Below are positions 10,193 to 20,721 of a stretch of 64,000 nt of DNA, piece by piece. Source of the DNA: Nothopassalora personata (Eukaryota; Ascomycota; Dothideomycetes; Mycosphaerellales; Mycosphaerellaceae). A program made the position numbers and the translations under genes. Below the pieces are notes generated by a model, which was not told where the DNA came from, made no database searches, and saw only the letters and a list, made by a program, of their open reading frames with translations. The stretch is from assembly GCA_033816765.1 (NCBI GenBank), contig CM066291.1, positions 5,146,001-5,210,000 on the forward strand. Direction: 5' to 3'. Position 1 is the stretch's first letter; each line of letters opens with the position of its first letter.

Positions 10193-10802
10193 TATGTTGT
10201 TGTGACTCTTCGCTTGTCGTAATTTTGCTTGGGGTTGGTAAAGTATCGATGGCGAGGCTCTTGGGGTTGGTGGGCTCTGTGAAGGTGGTAATTCGTTCTT
10301 AACAGTCGTCAGTCACACGTCGTGTGTTCTTTCGTACCTGCATAAAACCTTTTAGCTTTCGTAGAATTCACGTCATCGGCATGACGTTCCGACAGGGTTC
10401 AAGCTCCAGAAGAGAATTGGCCAGAAATGTTCCGCAGCTTCACACGATATTCTCAAATTGCAAGTGCTACTGTATGATTTGAGCATGTGCTCGCTGCTCG
10501 ACACGTCCGCTTCGCCCCAGCTTTCCCAGCTTCCGGCGGCTATCGATGACCACCAAAGTGCAACATGGTTAGGCGAGCATGCTTTGCTGCTGATCGTGAG
10601 CTCGTCCAGCTGCCTATCGATGAAGTCCGATGGGTGCTTCGTCTATGCCTTGATGACTGCATAACAAATACACAGCATATCCAGACATTACATCAATGCC
10701 CAAATCGCATTCCGTGGGTCTCGAATCTCGTATGTCGTGTTGCTTCCTGGGCAGTGCTTTTCGCTCCATCATCGTGCATCACATCTTGAGCACGTTGCGG
10801 CA
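10193..10802. other. Intergenic, no gene seen
   Basis: About 600 bases between the SDR start and the end of the MYG1 gene. It should contain the SDR promoter and the MYG1 3' UTR; no distinct element is visible. Confidence 0.5.
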
Positions 10803-12080
10803 TTACATCTGCACCGCCTTCTTGGCCATCTCAAGAGCGCCCTCAAACGTCTTATTGCCACCAATGAAACCAGCCGCATGCACAAAGATGCAGCCTGGCA
10901 CTCCAGTGAGCTTGCTCAACTCCTCGTCACGTACACCTCTCCACGCCTCAGGCAGTCCCTTGCGGTTTTCGAAGCTGCCCAGCTCAAGCGACACAGCCCT
11001 GATGCGCCACTTGCTGTCCGGCTCGCCATTCTCGGCAAAGAGTGCATAGAGCACATTGCCCTGCACCTTGTGCTCCTCTTCCAAGCTATAGAGATGATCC
11101 GACCACGGCACACCCTCTGGCTTGTATGGAATCACGATGATGCTGCCTGAAGGGTCGACTGCGTGTCTCGAGTCGAAAGCTTGGGCGACGATGGCGCGTG
11201 CTGGAAGCCAGGAGGTGAACATATCGGTGAGCTTCAGCGAAAACTGCTCGCCCACGAATGCCGATGCCCTCAAAAATCTGTTGTCCTCCTCGTCCTGTGT
11301 CTTCTCTGGCTTGCCCTGTGCTGCTGGCGCGCCATTGCCTGCTGGCTTGCCATCTGCCAATTGGCTGACGGGTGCACGGTTGTAGCGCGAGACGACACTT
11401 GCGATTGTGAAGCCGCCGTCGTTGAACTTCTTCTGGATGCCTGCCTTCCTGAGCTCTTGTGGGTCGTAAGCGTTGATGCCGTTGTCGTTTCCATCGAAAG
11501 CCTCAACGAAGTCCTCGTAAATCTCTCGGTATAGCAGCTCGTTATCTGCGTTGTCGACAGGAAGTGCTGTCACTGTTGAGATGATCTGCTTGCCGTAGTG
11601 CATCCATACGAGACCTGCACTAGACAATTTGGTGTGCTTGCCAGGGAATGTGGCATTGAACTCGCGCTGGTGGTGATCGTAGCGCTTGGCGGCATGATCG
11701 TGAACACCGCCGACATCAACCACAATATCGCAGCCGTTCAGCACTTCTGCGTCTCTCGTGCGAGTGAGGGAGGCGTTCCGGTATTCTGGCAGCAGGCGGA
11801 GCAGGTAGACGGCGAGGGCTTCATCGGCGTGGAAGTGGCCATTGTGGGTGCCGATGACTGGTGCAGCGGTGCCGTTGGACATCTTGACGCGCTTCGAGGC
11901 AGGCTGGGACATGAGCAGTGATCGATGTAGTTGTGGGTTGGATGCTACGAGGCGCTGGAAAATGTCTTGTGGTGTCTTGGCTTGTTTTGCGGATTGCAAC
12001 GGTGGTGCACGGTAAGCGCGACTGTGTGTTGCAGCTCTCCTGTAAAGCAGACTCGACGAAGCAATCCGCAGTCTGTTCAT
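10803..12080 (-). CDS. MYG1: MYG1 family exonuclease (UPF0160)
   Basis: Single exon of 425 residues from the first true ATG at 12080. The N-terminus (about 1-60) is Arg/Ser/Ala-rich without acidic residues, suggesting a mitochondrial presequence; an internal start at 'MSQPASKRVKM' would give a form without it. The conserved core begins VIGTHNGHFHADEALA and continues with 'CDIVVDVGGVHDHAAKRYDHHQREF', the DHH-like metal-binding part, and 'SSAGLVWMHYGKQI'. MYG1 proteins are 3'-5' RNA exonucleases found in nucleus and mitochondrion that link ribosome and mitochondrial RNA processing. Length and motif order are normal for the family. It is divergent from the ICE2 gene, with ~900 bp between the two starts. 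Confidence 0.93.
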   Translation of the reverse strand: MNRLRIASSSLLYRRAATHSRAYRAPPLQSAKQAKTPQDIFQRLVASNPQLHRSLLMSQPASKRVKMSNGTAAPVIGTHNGHFHADEALAVYLLRLLPEYRNASLTRTRDAEVLNGCDIVVDVGGVHDHAAKRYDHHQREFNATFPGKHTKLSSAGLVWMHYGKQIISTVTALPVDNADNELLYREIYEDFVEAFDGNDNGINAYDPQELRKAGIQKKFNDGGFTIASVVSRYNRAPVSQLADGKPAGNGAPAAQGKPEKTQDEEDNRFLRASAFVGEQFSLKLTDMFTSWLPARAIVAQAFDSRHAVDPSGSIIVIPYKPEGVPWSDHLYSLEEEHKVQGNVLYALFAENGEPDSKWRIRAVSLELGSFENRKGLPEAWRGVRDEELSKLTGVPGCIFVHAAGFIGGNKTFEGALEMAKKAVQM

Positions 12081-12489
12081 CGACACATTCAATGGGCTTC
12101 AACGGCTGTCGAGATGATTTCACGTGTCAGCAATCTTCGCGGCCACTAAGAAGACCCTGCAGAGTCTACTGTTTAGGATCATCGGCACGATCCTTGTCTT
12201 TTCGGATTGTGCACGTGAAAGATGCCTGGTGCTTTGAAACGTGTTCGCTGCTGGCACCAGGGATATCATCGCAGCCTATCGTTGTGTATCGCGTGCGAAA
12301 CATTTGTGTTGACGTGAGTGGCTTCCCCACCACCCTCGCCTTCACCTCTTCCATGCCTGACGCGTCGAGAACCTGATACTGTAGCGCCTCTCGCGTGTCA
12401 TATTGACGCTGGGCACGAGAAATCCGGATCCTGTCCTGTTCTCGACGCGAGTTTGCGGGGAGATCAACACAAGCTCGCCAGCAGGAGAG

Positions 12490-12514
12490 AGCAGCAGCAG
12501 CAGCAGCAGCAGCA
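12490..12514. repeat. (CAG)n trinucleotide repeat
   Basis: About eight consecutive AGC/CAG units in the MYG1-ICE2 intergenic region, outside the coding models. Confidence 0.85.
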
Positions 12515-12717
12515 AGCAGGTGATTGATGTGAGGCAAAGGTGCACGCGACAGCTCGAGCGCACCTGCAGCCAGCCAGACCGCGATCCTTCTTTCACCTTC
12601 ATCACGACTGCAATCTACGGCTTTCCTTTCAGAAGTGCAGCCCACTTGACGCCCGTTCCAGACCAACCACACACTTCCCTCAGCGGACTGCCTTAGTGTC
12701 GTGGTGGGTCCTGAACT

Positions 12718-12770
12718 TTGCAGCAGCAGCACCAGCGGCACCAGCAGCACCAGCAGCACCAGCAGCAGGA
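12718..12770. repeat. Imperfect CAG/CAC repeat
   Basis: A second CAG-rich array with interspersed CAC and CGG triplets, ~200 bp downstream of the first. It lies in the probable 5' leader of the ICE2 gene. Confidence 0.75.
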
Positions 12771-12985
12771 GCGGTCAGTCAGTCTCAAGCCGGCCGCCCG
12801 CGCACCCAAGAGCAGCTGAGCAGGAAAGCGCAACGCTCCTTCCACACTCGCTTCACAACCACGTGCCTTTCCCTCCATTCCGTACCACAACGACAACACC
12901 AAGGCTGGATCCTCTACATTCGCGCAGGCGCACGAGCGCCTTTGCTTGAACGCCACCACCCAAACAACACCATCACAGCCGAGAC

Positions 12986-14311
12986 ATGATCCTCCGCTTC
13001 CTTGCGAGCACGCTGTTCCTCTTCTCCATCGTCTTCACCATCCCTCTCGCCTTCGATGTCGGCGGACGCACCTGTGGCCTGGCATTTTCGCTAAGCCTCG
13101 CCTCCTACTACTTCTTCCTATCCATCCTACGAATCGCAACACCCAACGAGTCAAGATGGCGGAAAGCGGCGGTGCGCACAGTCACGGGACTGCAGGCGTT
13201 GGTAATACCTACCCTTCTGATCTGGAGCCTGAACAAGTTTAGTGTGGACGGTGGGGATGATGCGAGCTGGGTCTCGAGGGCCTTCTACAATGCCACCAAG
13301 CCACTGCAGCATAGTCCGAGTCTGAGGGATTGGGTCTTTGGTAAGGAGGGACTTCTGGAGAGTGTGTTCATTGGAGGATGGGACAAGCTGCTGAGATATT
13401 CTACGCCTGTCTTCCAGCTCACCGAAGGCTTCTGCAGCTTGCTCGTCATACAAGCTTCTGGCCAGGTCACGAGGTACTTGGTGAACCAGAGCGATGCGGG
13501 CGACAGCTGGATGATTGGCCTCTTGGTCGTCTCCAGCAGCGTCATCGCCAGCTCAGTCTACTTCCTCTGGCGCATCACCACATTTCCAGGGCTGGACAGT
13601 CAAGATGCGGTTCTCATTGGCATCGCGATAGCATGTGTCGTCTTCCTGGCGGCATGGGGCATCGGCAGTGGGCGTGGTAATGTGGTTGAGAGCAGCTTGC
13701 TGTTCGCCTACATTACCCTCTGCATCTACCAGATCTTCACGGACTACCAACCTAGTCATCCTCTGCCTTCCATTCCAACAACTCCGGATGTGGCAGAGTT
13801 TCCTCCACTGCCGCCGATCCTCATGGCCAGCTACACGACCGCCTTGCAGGCACTTTCTTCGCTTCCAAGCGCTATTCACTCGATCTTCGGCTTCATGGTG
13901 GCAGCAGTCTCGACAGTCACACCTTCGGTTATCATTTCTTTGATGTACCGCCTGATGGTGCTCTACGCAGCAGCCCGCATCATTCCAGCAGTACGAGAGT
14001 CGGGTGCACGAGCCTTGGCAGAAGATCCGACATTGGAAGAGTCTTCTGAGGGCGTGCAGACTCTGATGGGCGTGCTTAGCTACTTCAGCCCCAGCATCCT
14101 GATTGCTGTATACACCAGCTTGCTCATGCAGCACTTCTCCAGCGCATCTGCGGATCATCCTGGAGAATGGTGGACAGCCCAAGGTGGAGAGGGAGGACCG
14201 AACTTCAGCAGATGGGCAAACCTCGCGGGTGTTATGGCTCTGTACGCAGTTGAGCTGTACCTGGGTAAAGGTCATGACGATGGCCTTACCAGTCACTGGA
14301 AGCTGGATTGA
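12986..14311 (+). CDS. ICE2: ICE2 family ER membrane protein
   Basis: Single exon, 441 residues. The first 50 residues hold two hydrophobic segments separated by 'FDVGGRTCGLAFS', closely matching the conserved N-terminus of Ice2. About eight further hydrophobic segments follow (near 67-80, 140-155, 177-195, 212-228, 238-250, 305-330, 365-385 and 415-425). In yeast Ice2 is an integral ER protein needed for cortical ER inheritance and tethering and for linking lipid-droplet stores to phospholipid synthesis. Length agrees with the family. The C-terminus is short and cytosolic-looking (GKGHDDGLTSHWKLD). The upstream leader contains CAG repeats. Confidence 0.9.
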   Translation: MILRFLASTLFLFSIVFTIPLAFDVGGRTCGLAFSLSLASYYFFLSILRIATPNESRWRKAAVRTVTGLQALVIPTLLIWSLNKFSVDGGDDASWVSRAFYNATKPLQHSPSLRDWVFGKEGLLESVFIGGWDKLLRYSTPVFQLTEGFCSLLVIQASGQVTRYLVNQSDAGDSWMIGLLVVSSSVIASSVYFLWRITTFPGLDSQDAVLIGIAIACVVFLAAWGIGSGRGNVVESSLLFAYITLCIYQIFTDYQPSHPLPSIPTTPDVAEFPPLPPILMASYTTALQALSSLPSAIHSIFGFMVAAVSTVTPSVIISLMYRLMVLYAAARIIPAVRESGARALAEDPTLEESSEGVQTLMGVLSYFSPSILIAVYTSLLMQHFSSASADHPGEWWTAQGGEGGPNFSRWANLAGVMALYAVELYLGKGHDDGLTSHWKLD

Positions 14312-16334
14312 AGGAATGTCGAGGAGATGAGATTGGAACAAGACAAGATTGACACGAGCCGCAAATCGTCGGCACCGCTTGTGGCGACCGGAAGCAACAT
14401 GACGACAGATGCACTCGAGCTTTGCCCAACACGGCTCTTCGATGCAAGTCATGGGCAACAACGTTGCAAAGAGAAGCGCTGGAAGTTTGACAGAAGACTG
14501 CATAGCGAGCTGTACATGGATAGCATTACCTCGCATGTGGCGTGGAGCGCTACGGAAGCTGGGGGGGTATTGTTCTTGGGGCGAAGAAGGACGTTAATGT
14601 CTCATTGAGTCAGTAGCACGGCAGGAGAGGAAGGACAATGCATCGGGATAGTGGTCAGTCAGGTGGGCGGACGAGATGGAGCCCAGACATCGCGATACAC
14701 CTGAGTTCATCGTCGTTAGAGATACCCTTATCGAATTACTTTTCGAATTCGGCCCTCCCACACGAGGAACATCGCCGTTGCTCAAGCTCGCCGACAACCC
14801 AGACGATCTCCTACTCAGCACTCAATAGTCGACCACGGTTGACATGAACTGGCTAACTGATGATAGGACGCTCGACGATAGAATGAATCCTCAATGACCA
14901 AAAGAGGTCTCAAAGTCTCCGGAGCTGAACTGTTCGCTAATTTACGGTATCGGTCGACATACCGTATTGCCTGATCTACTCTCACAGTACTGCTATACAG
15001 CACCGTCTCCTACGCCGTATCAAACTCGATACCCCACAAGGTCCCGCCGCGCAAGAGCATGCATACTTTTACCACAGTGTTCCACTAGTCACGACCAGCT
15101 TCTACAAGTAGCGAGCAGACACAGTCCAGGTCGCTTTGTTTGCACTCCAAACAGGCCTTCTATATCTACATCCAGCAGTCTTGATGACCACCCCGCCACT
15201 CTCTCATACGCACCGCATCGCTACCCAGACTCGAGATTTCCATCCGCTACCTCCACATCTCCCAAGGCTGCGCCAGGATCTATACCTTTCCCAATACCAC
15301 GTCCTGCACCCACGGCCTAAGCCAGATCATCTCAGCAATCGGCACATCCGCCACCTACTCTTGCATCGCAATCTACGTCCGTCACTACGCGACCCAATGC
15401 TTCGCCAGCCAAATTATGGAGAACGGGAACCAAGGCGAGCGCGGCTCTCCTAACCCCTCGCCGAAAATCACGACCAAAAATTCGAATCCGCTTCGCCCCC
15501 CTACCTCGAAGAAGTCCCAAATCGTCCAAAGCGAGGGATCCGCTCATCCCCGCCCCTCGCCGTATCCTCTCTCTGCCCCGCTGGGGAAGTTTCCCCAACG
15601 CCCCAGCGTCGGGAACTCTACCGTCCTCCGCTCCCCTTCCCCATCCCCATCCCCTCACACATTCTAATCAATCACCTCTGAGACGAAACTCTTCAAATGT
15701 AATGATCAGAATGAGAGTTTATAAAATTCGACCAAGTCCTACCGGGAGTCCTAACCGAGAGTTTTTTGGGCCCCTTCTACTGAGAGTGCAAGCACGGATG
15801 GCAGAGGAGTATGGATGCGTACGATGTATCCAGGTGTACCGTGGAATTTTGCCTGGTGGTTTCGGGGCGGGGGATGGGGATAATCGAGTAGGGTAGGGCG
15901 ATCGGGAAGAGGCGATGATCGGACTAGTGAGGCCGCTGAAACTTGGTGTATCGGGGGTTACATGTGGAGGCCGAGTGTGTAGTAGGCTCAGAGTTAGGCA
16001 GTGGCGGTTTCTACTAGATGCAAAGTCTTGTCGATGCATCTCGCGAACGGCTGGTGGTTCCGTGTCGGGAGTTTGTCGCTAAGGTGCATTGGATGCCCGC
16101 TGCGCTTTGACGATGGAGACTATAGGTTGAGCATGTAAGAAAGAAGGGTGAATGTCAAGAGAGTCATCATTACGCTCTCGTTATGTTCTGCGCTTATAGC
16201 GTCGTCAAGTCAAGTGGGTATCTCAAAGCACAAAACACCTTCTTGTATGCCTACAATGCTCGCAATGCCGTCGCCAACGTCCATAACGTCGAACAAGAAC
16301 TCCAATGCCGCACATGATCAAAATTCAATCGCAA
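14312..16334. other. Intergenic, no convincing gene
   Basis: About 2 kb between the ICE2 and IMA1 3' ends (convergent genes). It contains Pro/Ser/Arg-rich open frames in several registers around 15.1-15.7 kb, caused by pyrimidine-rich sequence, and one 50-codon frame at 14676-14828 listed separately. Confidence 0.4.
14676..14828 (+). CDS. Possible small protein or orphan exon (50 codons)
   Basis: An ATG-initiated frame of 50 codons encodes an acidic, protein-like sequence beginning MEPRHRDTPEFIVVRDTL and containing 'IELLFEFGPPTRG'. The composition differs from the low-complexity frames around it. About 40 nt after the stop there is a good branch-point/acceptor pair (GCTAAC...GATAG), but no matching donor was found. 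I do not recognise the family. It could be a small protein, an exon of an unmodelled gene, a remnant, or chance. Confidence 0.2.
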   Translation: MEPRHRDTPEFIVVRDTLIELLFEFGPPTRGTSPLLKLADNPDDLLLSTQ

Positions 16335-18161
16335 TCAAAGTCCGAACAGTCCCCACTTGCCACCCTTCCTTCCAGATCCAGCTGGGCTTGGGTCCTGCAA
16401 TGAAAAAGCCTGGCCGAATCTCTCCTCTATACCGATCTCCTTCACATCTCCGGGAAGAACCCAGTCGCTCTTCTTCATCTCAAAATTGCTTCCTTTCTGT
16501 GGAAATTGTACTGGCTTGATACCTGCGCCCATCCGCGTCATGAAGTCTTTCTGCTGGCTTAGAGGTACTTGTGCCGGTTGTGCGGGTCTGAATGCTGGAT
16601 TTCGTAGTCTTCGCTCCATGCTCATTGGCGCCGGAGGTAGCTGGCCATAGAATGGGGATGCTTCCTTCTGCGGGTGGAAGGAGCGCGATATCTGCTCACG
16701 TTCGAGTCTTCTTCGTTCTTGCTCCGCCCGGATTTGTGCATCCATTCCATATACTTCGTCACCCAGGCCATCATCGAAACTGAGCGTTGCGCCATTTCCG
16801 GCGCGGGTTCGAGGTTGCAATGCTGGTCGTTGCGGGAATCGTTGAGAGCGCATAACGGGTCGATAGTCTGTCTCCATCGCGTCGACATCTTCCTCGTCTG
16901 AGGCTTCAGGGGATGGCTGCTGTTTATAGGGAGGGATACGTGAAGGTGTGTGGCGCTTTGGCGGTTGAGGCGCCAAGCTGTTGATGTCGAATGGGCGATT
17001 GTCCTTGCGAAGATATCTGAAGGGGTCCTTCTCCGAGGCCTTTGGAGTCCAATTCTCCGGCTCCGGGCCTGCAAAAGTGCCGAAGATATCTTGTTCCTCG
17101 GGCTTGGGCATCATCTTGCCCTTCATCTTCCAAATAACAGGCTGAATATGGCGGTCTGCGACTGTTGGTGTGATGATCATGAAGAAGATGGCAAAGGCAT
17201 GCATAGCAAAGAGCTGCTCCTTGTGGATTTGAGCCGTGGGCGATGGATTCGAAAGGTTGAGCCAGACCCACGACCTGACAACCAAGATGATGAGCTGCAT
17301 GATGAAGTAGTCCTTCTGGCCATCCACAGCTTCCATGCGATGTGTGTGGTGGTACCAAGCTTTGAGTCCTGGATTGTACCAAAGACCTGCCGCTGAGGTG
17401 GCAAGAGCATACGGGACCAAAGTGCTGAAGTAGTCGTAGCATTTGTTGGTGAAGTGCAGCTGAGCAGCATTTTGTGCGCAGTCTTTGGCTGAAGGCTGGA
17501 GGAAGTTGGCGGTGTCGGTGAACTCGCTCTGTGATGTGCGGGGATTGGAAAAGATGTTGAGAACGCCATATGCATGGTAAACGACTTGAGCTGCCAGGCT
17601 GAGCCGGAGTATTATCCCAATGATGTTGAAGAAGATGCGCATACTCTTCTTACTCCAATCATCTCGTGTACGGGGTCCGGTGCGGGGACCTCTCGATCGT
17701 GTGGCACCAGCTAGCCTCGCGAAGTTTTCTGTAAGGCCGTAATAGTCGGCGCGGTTGATCTTGCTTTGCGCTCGAGGTGCGCATCTCTTGCAGACTAAGG
17801 GATATCTCTTCGCAAGCTCTTCCTTGTATGCCGGGATCGCGGCCTCAAAGTCCTTGTATTGTGGATGCGACTCCTCTGGGAGGTAGTTCGCAAGTGTCTC
17901 GTTGTACAGATGTTGATTTTGAAGACATGTCCGGCAGAAGGCTGGGTTCTGCTGATGATCGAGTGTTTCGGGTAGTGGTTGGGTGAAAGATGCAGGCAGT
18001 GGTGACGTCGCTCGGGATGTCACTGCTGCCGGTGTATCTATGATGTTTCCTTTGCCGTCGAGGTAGTTCACTGCTTCGCAAGTGCTGCACTGGAACTCGA
18101 GGACAGATTTGCTGTGGGGTTGTTTACTACCACAAAAGTGGCAGCGGATGCGTGTGAACAT
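16335..18161 (-). CDS. IMA1: Ima1-type integral inner nuclear membrane protein
   Basis: Single exon, 608 residues from the ATG at 18161. The frame runs on upstream, but the conserved start is 'MFTRIRCHFCGSKQPHS'. An N-terminal Ima1_N zinc-ribbon region has paired cysteines: CHFC, then 'FQCSTCEAVNYLD', CRTC and CKRC (residues ~7-160). Hydrophobic segments follow near 195-220, 265-285, 305-325 and 340-360, then a long polar tail with charged and proline-rich stretches. This matches fission yeast Ima1 and human SAMP1/NET5 (TMEM201), inner nuclear membrane proteins that couple the envelope to centromeres or the cytoskeleton. The tail (EASDEEDVDAMETDYRP and after) is probably nucleoplasmic and disordered. 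Confidence 0.88.
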   Translation of the reverse strand: MFTRIRCHFCGSKQPHSKSVLEFQCSTCEAVNYLDGKGNIIDTPAAVTSRATSPLPASFTQPLPETLDHQQNPAFCRTCLQNQHLYNETLANYLPEESHPQYKDFEAAIPAYKEELAKRYPLVCKRCAPRAQSKINRADYYGLTENFARLAGATRSRGPRTGPRTRDDWSKKSMRIFFNIIGIILRLSLAAQVVYHAYGVLNIFSNPRTSQSEFTDTANFLQPSAKDCAQNAAQLHFTNKCYDYFSTLVPYALATSAAGLWYNPGLKAWYHHTHRMEAVDGQKDYFIMQLIILVVRSWVWLNLSNPSPTAQIHKEQLFAMHAFAIFFMIITPTVADRHIQPVIWKMKGKMMPKPEEQDIFGTFAGPEPENWTPKASEKDPFRYLRKDNRPFDINSLAPQPPKRHTPSRIPPYKQQPSPEASDEEDVDAMETDYRPVMRSQRFPQRPALQPRTRAGNGATLSFDDGLGDEVYGMDAQIRAEQERRRLEREQISRSFHPQKEASPFYGQLPPAPMSMERRLRNPAFRPAQPAQVPLSQQKDFMTRMGAGIKPVQFPQKGSNFEMKKSDWVLPGDVKEIGIEERFGQAFSLQDPSPAGSGRKGGKWGLFGL

Positions 18162-18529
18162 GTTGCTGTCGGGAGGATTATGGACCTGAATACGCGGACA
18201 TTCGATGCAGCGGTATTGGAGCTTGCATATATGTCGGTGAAAGAGGCGCGCAAGAGCGATGTGTCGTGTGCATCTGAGCTGGAGTGAAGTGTTTCGAGAC
18301 CCGGAGACGGACTTAGCGCCGGTTTTTAGTAAGGGGTCCCGGCAGCAGCCGTTACCAAGATCCTGGATACAAGCAACAACATCGCGTCCGTCTTTCATCT
18401 TCCACAGGCGACCTATACCTTTGATTGCCGTCACGGCTACGCGTGAGTCTTACTGTAACCATAGATGCTGTACTTCTTTGTCACGACTGACTCTCATCAG
18501 CTTTCAATGGATGCAACCACCACCACATA

Positions 18530-18871
18530 ATGGCCAAAGATGACCACGACACTCTTCAATTTCGTCTGATCAGGTTCCGCGACACATGATCTCGAAGTCG
18601 CTGGAGAGATTGAGCACTTCTCTTTGGAAACAGACATCAGACGGAAGCACTCTCCTATCCATGGTGGGAAGAAGCCGCGTCACAGCGGGTTGCCATCGTT
18701 CGCACGCTTTTCTTCGTCGGGTCCAACCTTTATGCATTCATGAAATGTATGGTCCGAGAGCAGCAGACCGAATGGATCTTCCTGGATGCCATCTGTACAA
18801 ATCAAGCTGACCTGCTCGAGCGGCACCGTGTACGCTCATGCGAAAGAACGTCTCGCTGTAGAAGACCCTGA
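18530..18871 (+). pseudogene. HET-domain gene remnant
   Basis: A frame starting at the ATG at 18530 (MAKDDHDTLQFRLIRFRDT) ends after 19 codons. In a second frame HET motifs follow: 'TEALSYPWWEE' (equivalent of the family's EALSYxWG), then 'LYAFMKCMVREQQ' and 'TEWIFLDAICTNQADLLERH', stopping at 18869-18871. The rest of a HET domain is absent. The fragment is unrelated in detail to the HET remnant at 7.3-8.7 kb, so two different HET genes have decayed within 11 kb. Confidence 0.6.
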
Positions 18872-18998
18872 CTCCTGAGCGCTTCGGAATGGATCTTCTT
18901 GCAAGTGTTGAGGAGACCGGATCTGCGATGGCCGCTCGAGTCGACGCGGATGGGCCTGCTCTTTGAATTGAACACAACCTAATCGTGTAAGCAGTATT

Positions 18999-19127
18999 TC
19001 AGTTTGACATCAAACTAAGAGTGGGACGTTCCAGGCGGTAGATCTTGTTCCTAAGTTCGCCTGGAAGTTCAAGGAGGCGGCACGGCGCGGCTTGATCTCC
19101 AGTAGTGACATCAGGGGTGGAAGCCAT
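18999..19127 (-). pseudogene. F-box-like small gene, truncated copy A
   Basis: From the ATG at 19127 the product begins MASTPDVTTGDQAAP and runs into 'CRLLELPGELRNKIYRL', the same block as the intact gene at 20722-21363 (LCRLLALPGELRNRIYRF). It then ends after ten unrelated residues, at the point where the related copies have their intron. The second exon is missing, so only a first-exon duplicate remains. Confidence 0.6.
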
Positions 19128-19630
19128 GAGGACGTCGCGTTGGGTCAGTCTTTTTGGTGCTACAGACGGGTCTTGGAGTTGTGGAACGAGAGAGCACAGA
19201 AGAACTCTAGTCCTAGACCTTTGTACCTTGGTGCTAGCGACGCACGAGCCAAACACGCTCGGCTTGGCTTGCATGCATTCACTTCGCCAGATGGGGAATG
19301 TGGGAGCATACACTTCGCGCTCCGTATACTAGCAAATCTGTTTTAGAGATCCATCTCTATGCGTATAGGCTACCGAATGACTGTGTATCTGTACAGCGGA
19401 CCATACCTAGAATTGCGACTACACTGTACGTACAACCAAATGTACCCAGCGGGCTTTAGTCACCAGGTTGATGCAATCCGGCTCTGACTTTCACTCAACT
19501 CAATTGATCGCCGTCAAAAAAGCCTTTTGAACGATCAGTATCATCTTCACAACCTCCCATGCCTCACCTTGCAACATCTTGGCCTTAGCACCACAAATGT
19601 CTCGACTCTGAAGATCCTCCTTCTTCGGAA
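19128..19630. other. Intergenic, no gene seen
   Basis: About 500 bases between copies A and B of the F-box-like family. Nothing recognisable beyond short frames; any decayed second exon of copy A is too diverged to see. Confidence 0.4.
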
Positions 19631-20336
19631 TTACTTCAGTGTCTTCGTGTGAAGCCCTCGACCTTTGCTTGTGAGCACTAGTCCTTTCGACCATGCCAGT
19701 CGAACAATAATCGAACGGTTGATCCAAGCACGCAAGATGGTCCGTGGATCCAGCATCGCCTTCTCTGCCACGGGCCAGGACGCCTTGTGGAGCGTTTTAG
19801 TGAGGCAAAACATGTCGCAAACTACCATGTTGGGCGCACTAATTGCCCGAGCCTTAAAGTGAGGGATGTCGCCTGGAGGAAGCATAGACTACCGCAGCTC
19901 ACCTGCATGGCAGCGCCGCAGATGCTCGAGGAGGTCAGCCCAGCTGTTGCCGGAGCCGTGAACGTATTTGGGCTGGCAGGTCACCCGAGAGATGAGAATG
20001 GAATAAGTAGTGCCGATGCTGCTGTTGGCAGATCGGACTGACACTTCCTTCTTCAACACGGAAACGAAGTTGAAGTTATGGACTGGCACCTTGTTCTCTC
20101 CACAGTAGGTGTTGTGTGTGTCAGCCCGGACTTGCTTGGAGGTATTCATGAGTGCAGGTCTGTTGTAGCCAGTGTCGCGGACAATGATGGCGGCATCGTC
20201 CAGCAGAACCTTGACTGCTCGTTAGTCATGATTTGCAGACGCTGGTTGTATTGCTGCTCACCAAGCGATAGATGCGATCCTTCAGCTGTCCCGGCAGCGC
20301 CAGTAGGGCTTATGATGATGGCGTCGAAGCTGACAT
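19631..20336 (-). pseudogene. F-box-like small gene, copy B with stops
   Basis: The copy starts at the ATG at 20336 (MSASTPSS) and meets an in-frame TAA just before 'ALLALPGQLKDRIYRL'. A 52-nt intron follows at 20261-20210 (GTGAGC...CTAAC...CAAG, phase 0). Exon 2 reads VLLDDAAIIVRDTGYNRPALMNT and aligns along its length with the intact copy (EETPIIVTYTGFARPGLMNT), including the Asn/Lys-rich 'GENKVPVHNFNF' region and 'HLRRCHAGEL'. It then hits a TAG before the final block 'PVAEKAMLDPRTI'. Two stops make it a pseudogene of the same family. Confidence 0.65.
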
Positions 20337-20721
20337 GGTCAGTAGCTGTGTCGTATCGAGAGAGAATGTGTCAATGCGATGCTTCGAGAACTACTTGTGG
20401 AAAGATGCTCGGTCGCGACTTCTGCTCGGACCTCACTGGCACGTGCATCAAACTTGACGATCCCGTCTGCATTCACTTCCCAGGAATGGCCGCAATCTTA
20501 GCTCTTTCATCCATTATCCATTGTAACCTCAGCAGAATGTATGGCTCTCGTGAATCTCAATGCCTTGCCTCAACCTGCTTGACTTCAGCCTCCAAGTAGT
20601 TAGGCCATTGCGGGCGGATATCTTGACAATAGGGCAAAGTGTACCTCGCTCAAGCCTCCCCATTGCAATCTCGTACATTAGCGTTGAGCACCTGCTTTCC
20701 TGATAGCATCGCGGCGGTCCG

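Noticed and set aside
15136..15667. Proline/serine-rich protein-coding frames
   Set aside because: Several registers are open because of pyrimidine-rich, low-complexity sequence; no splice or start evidence.
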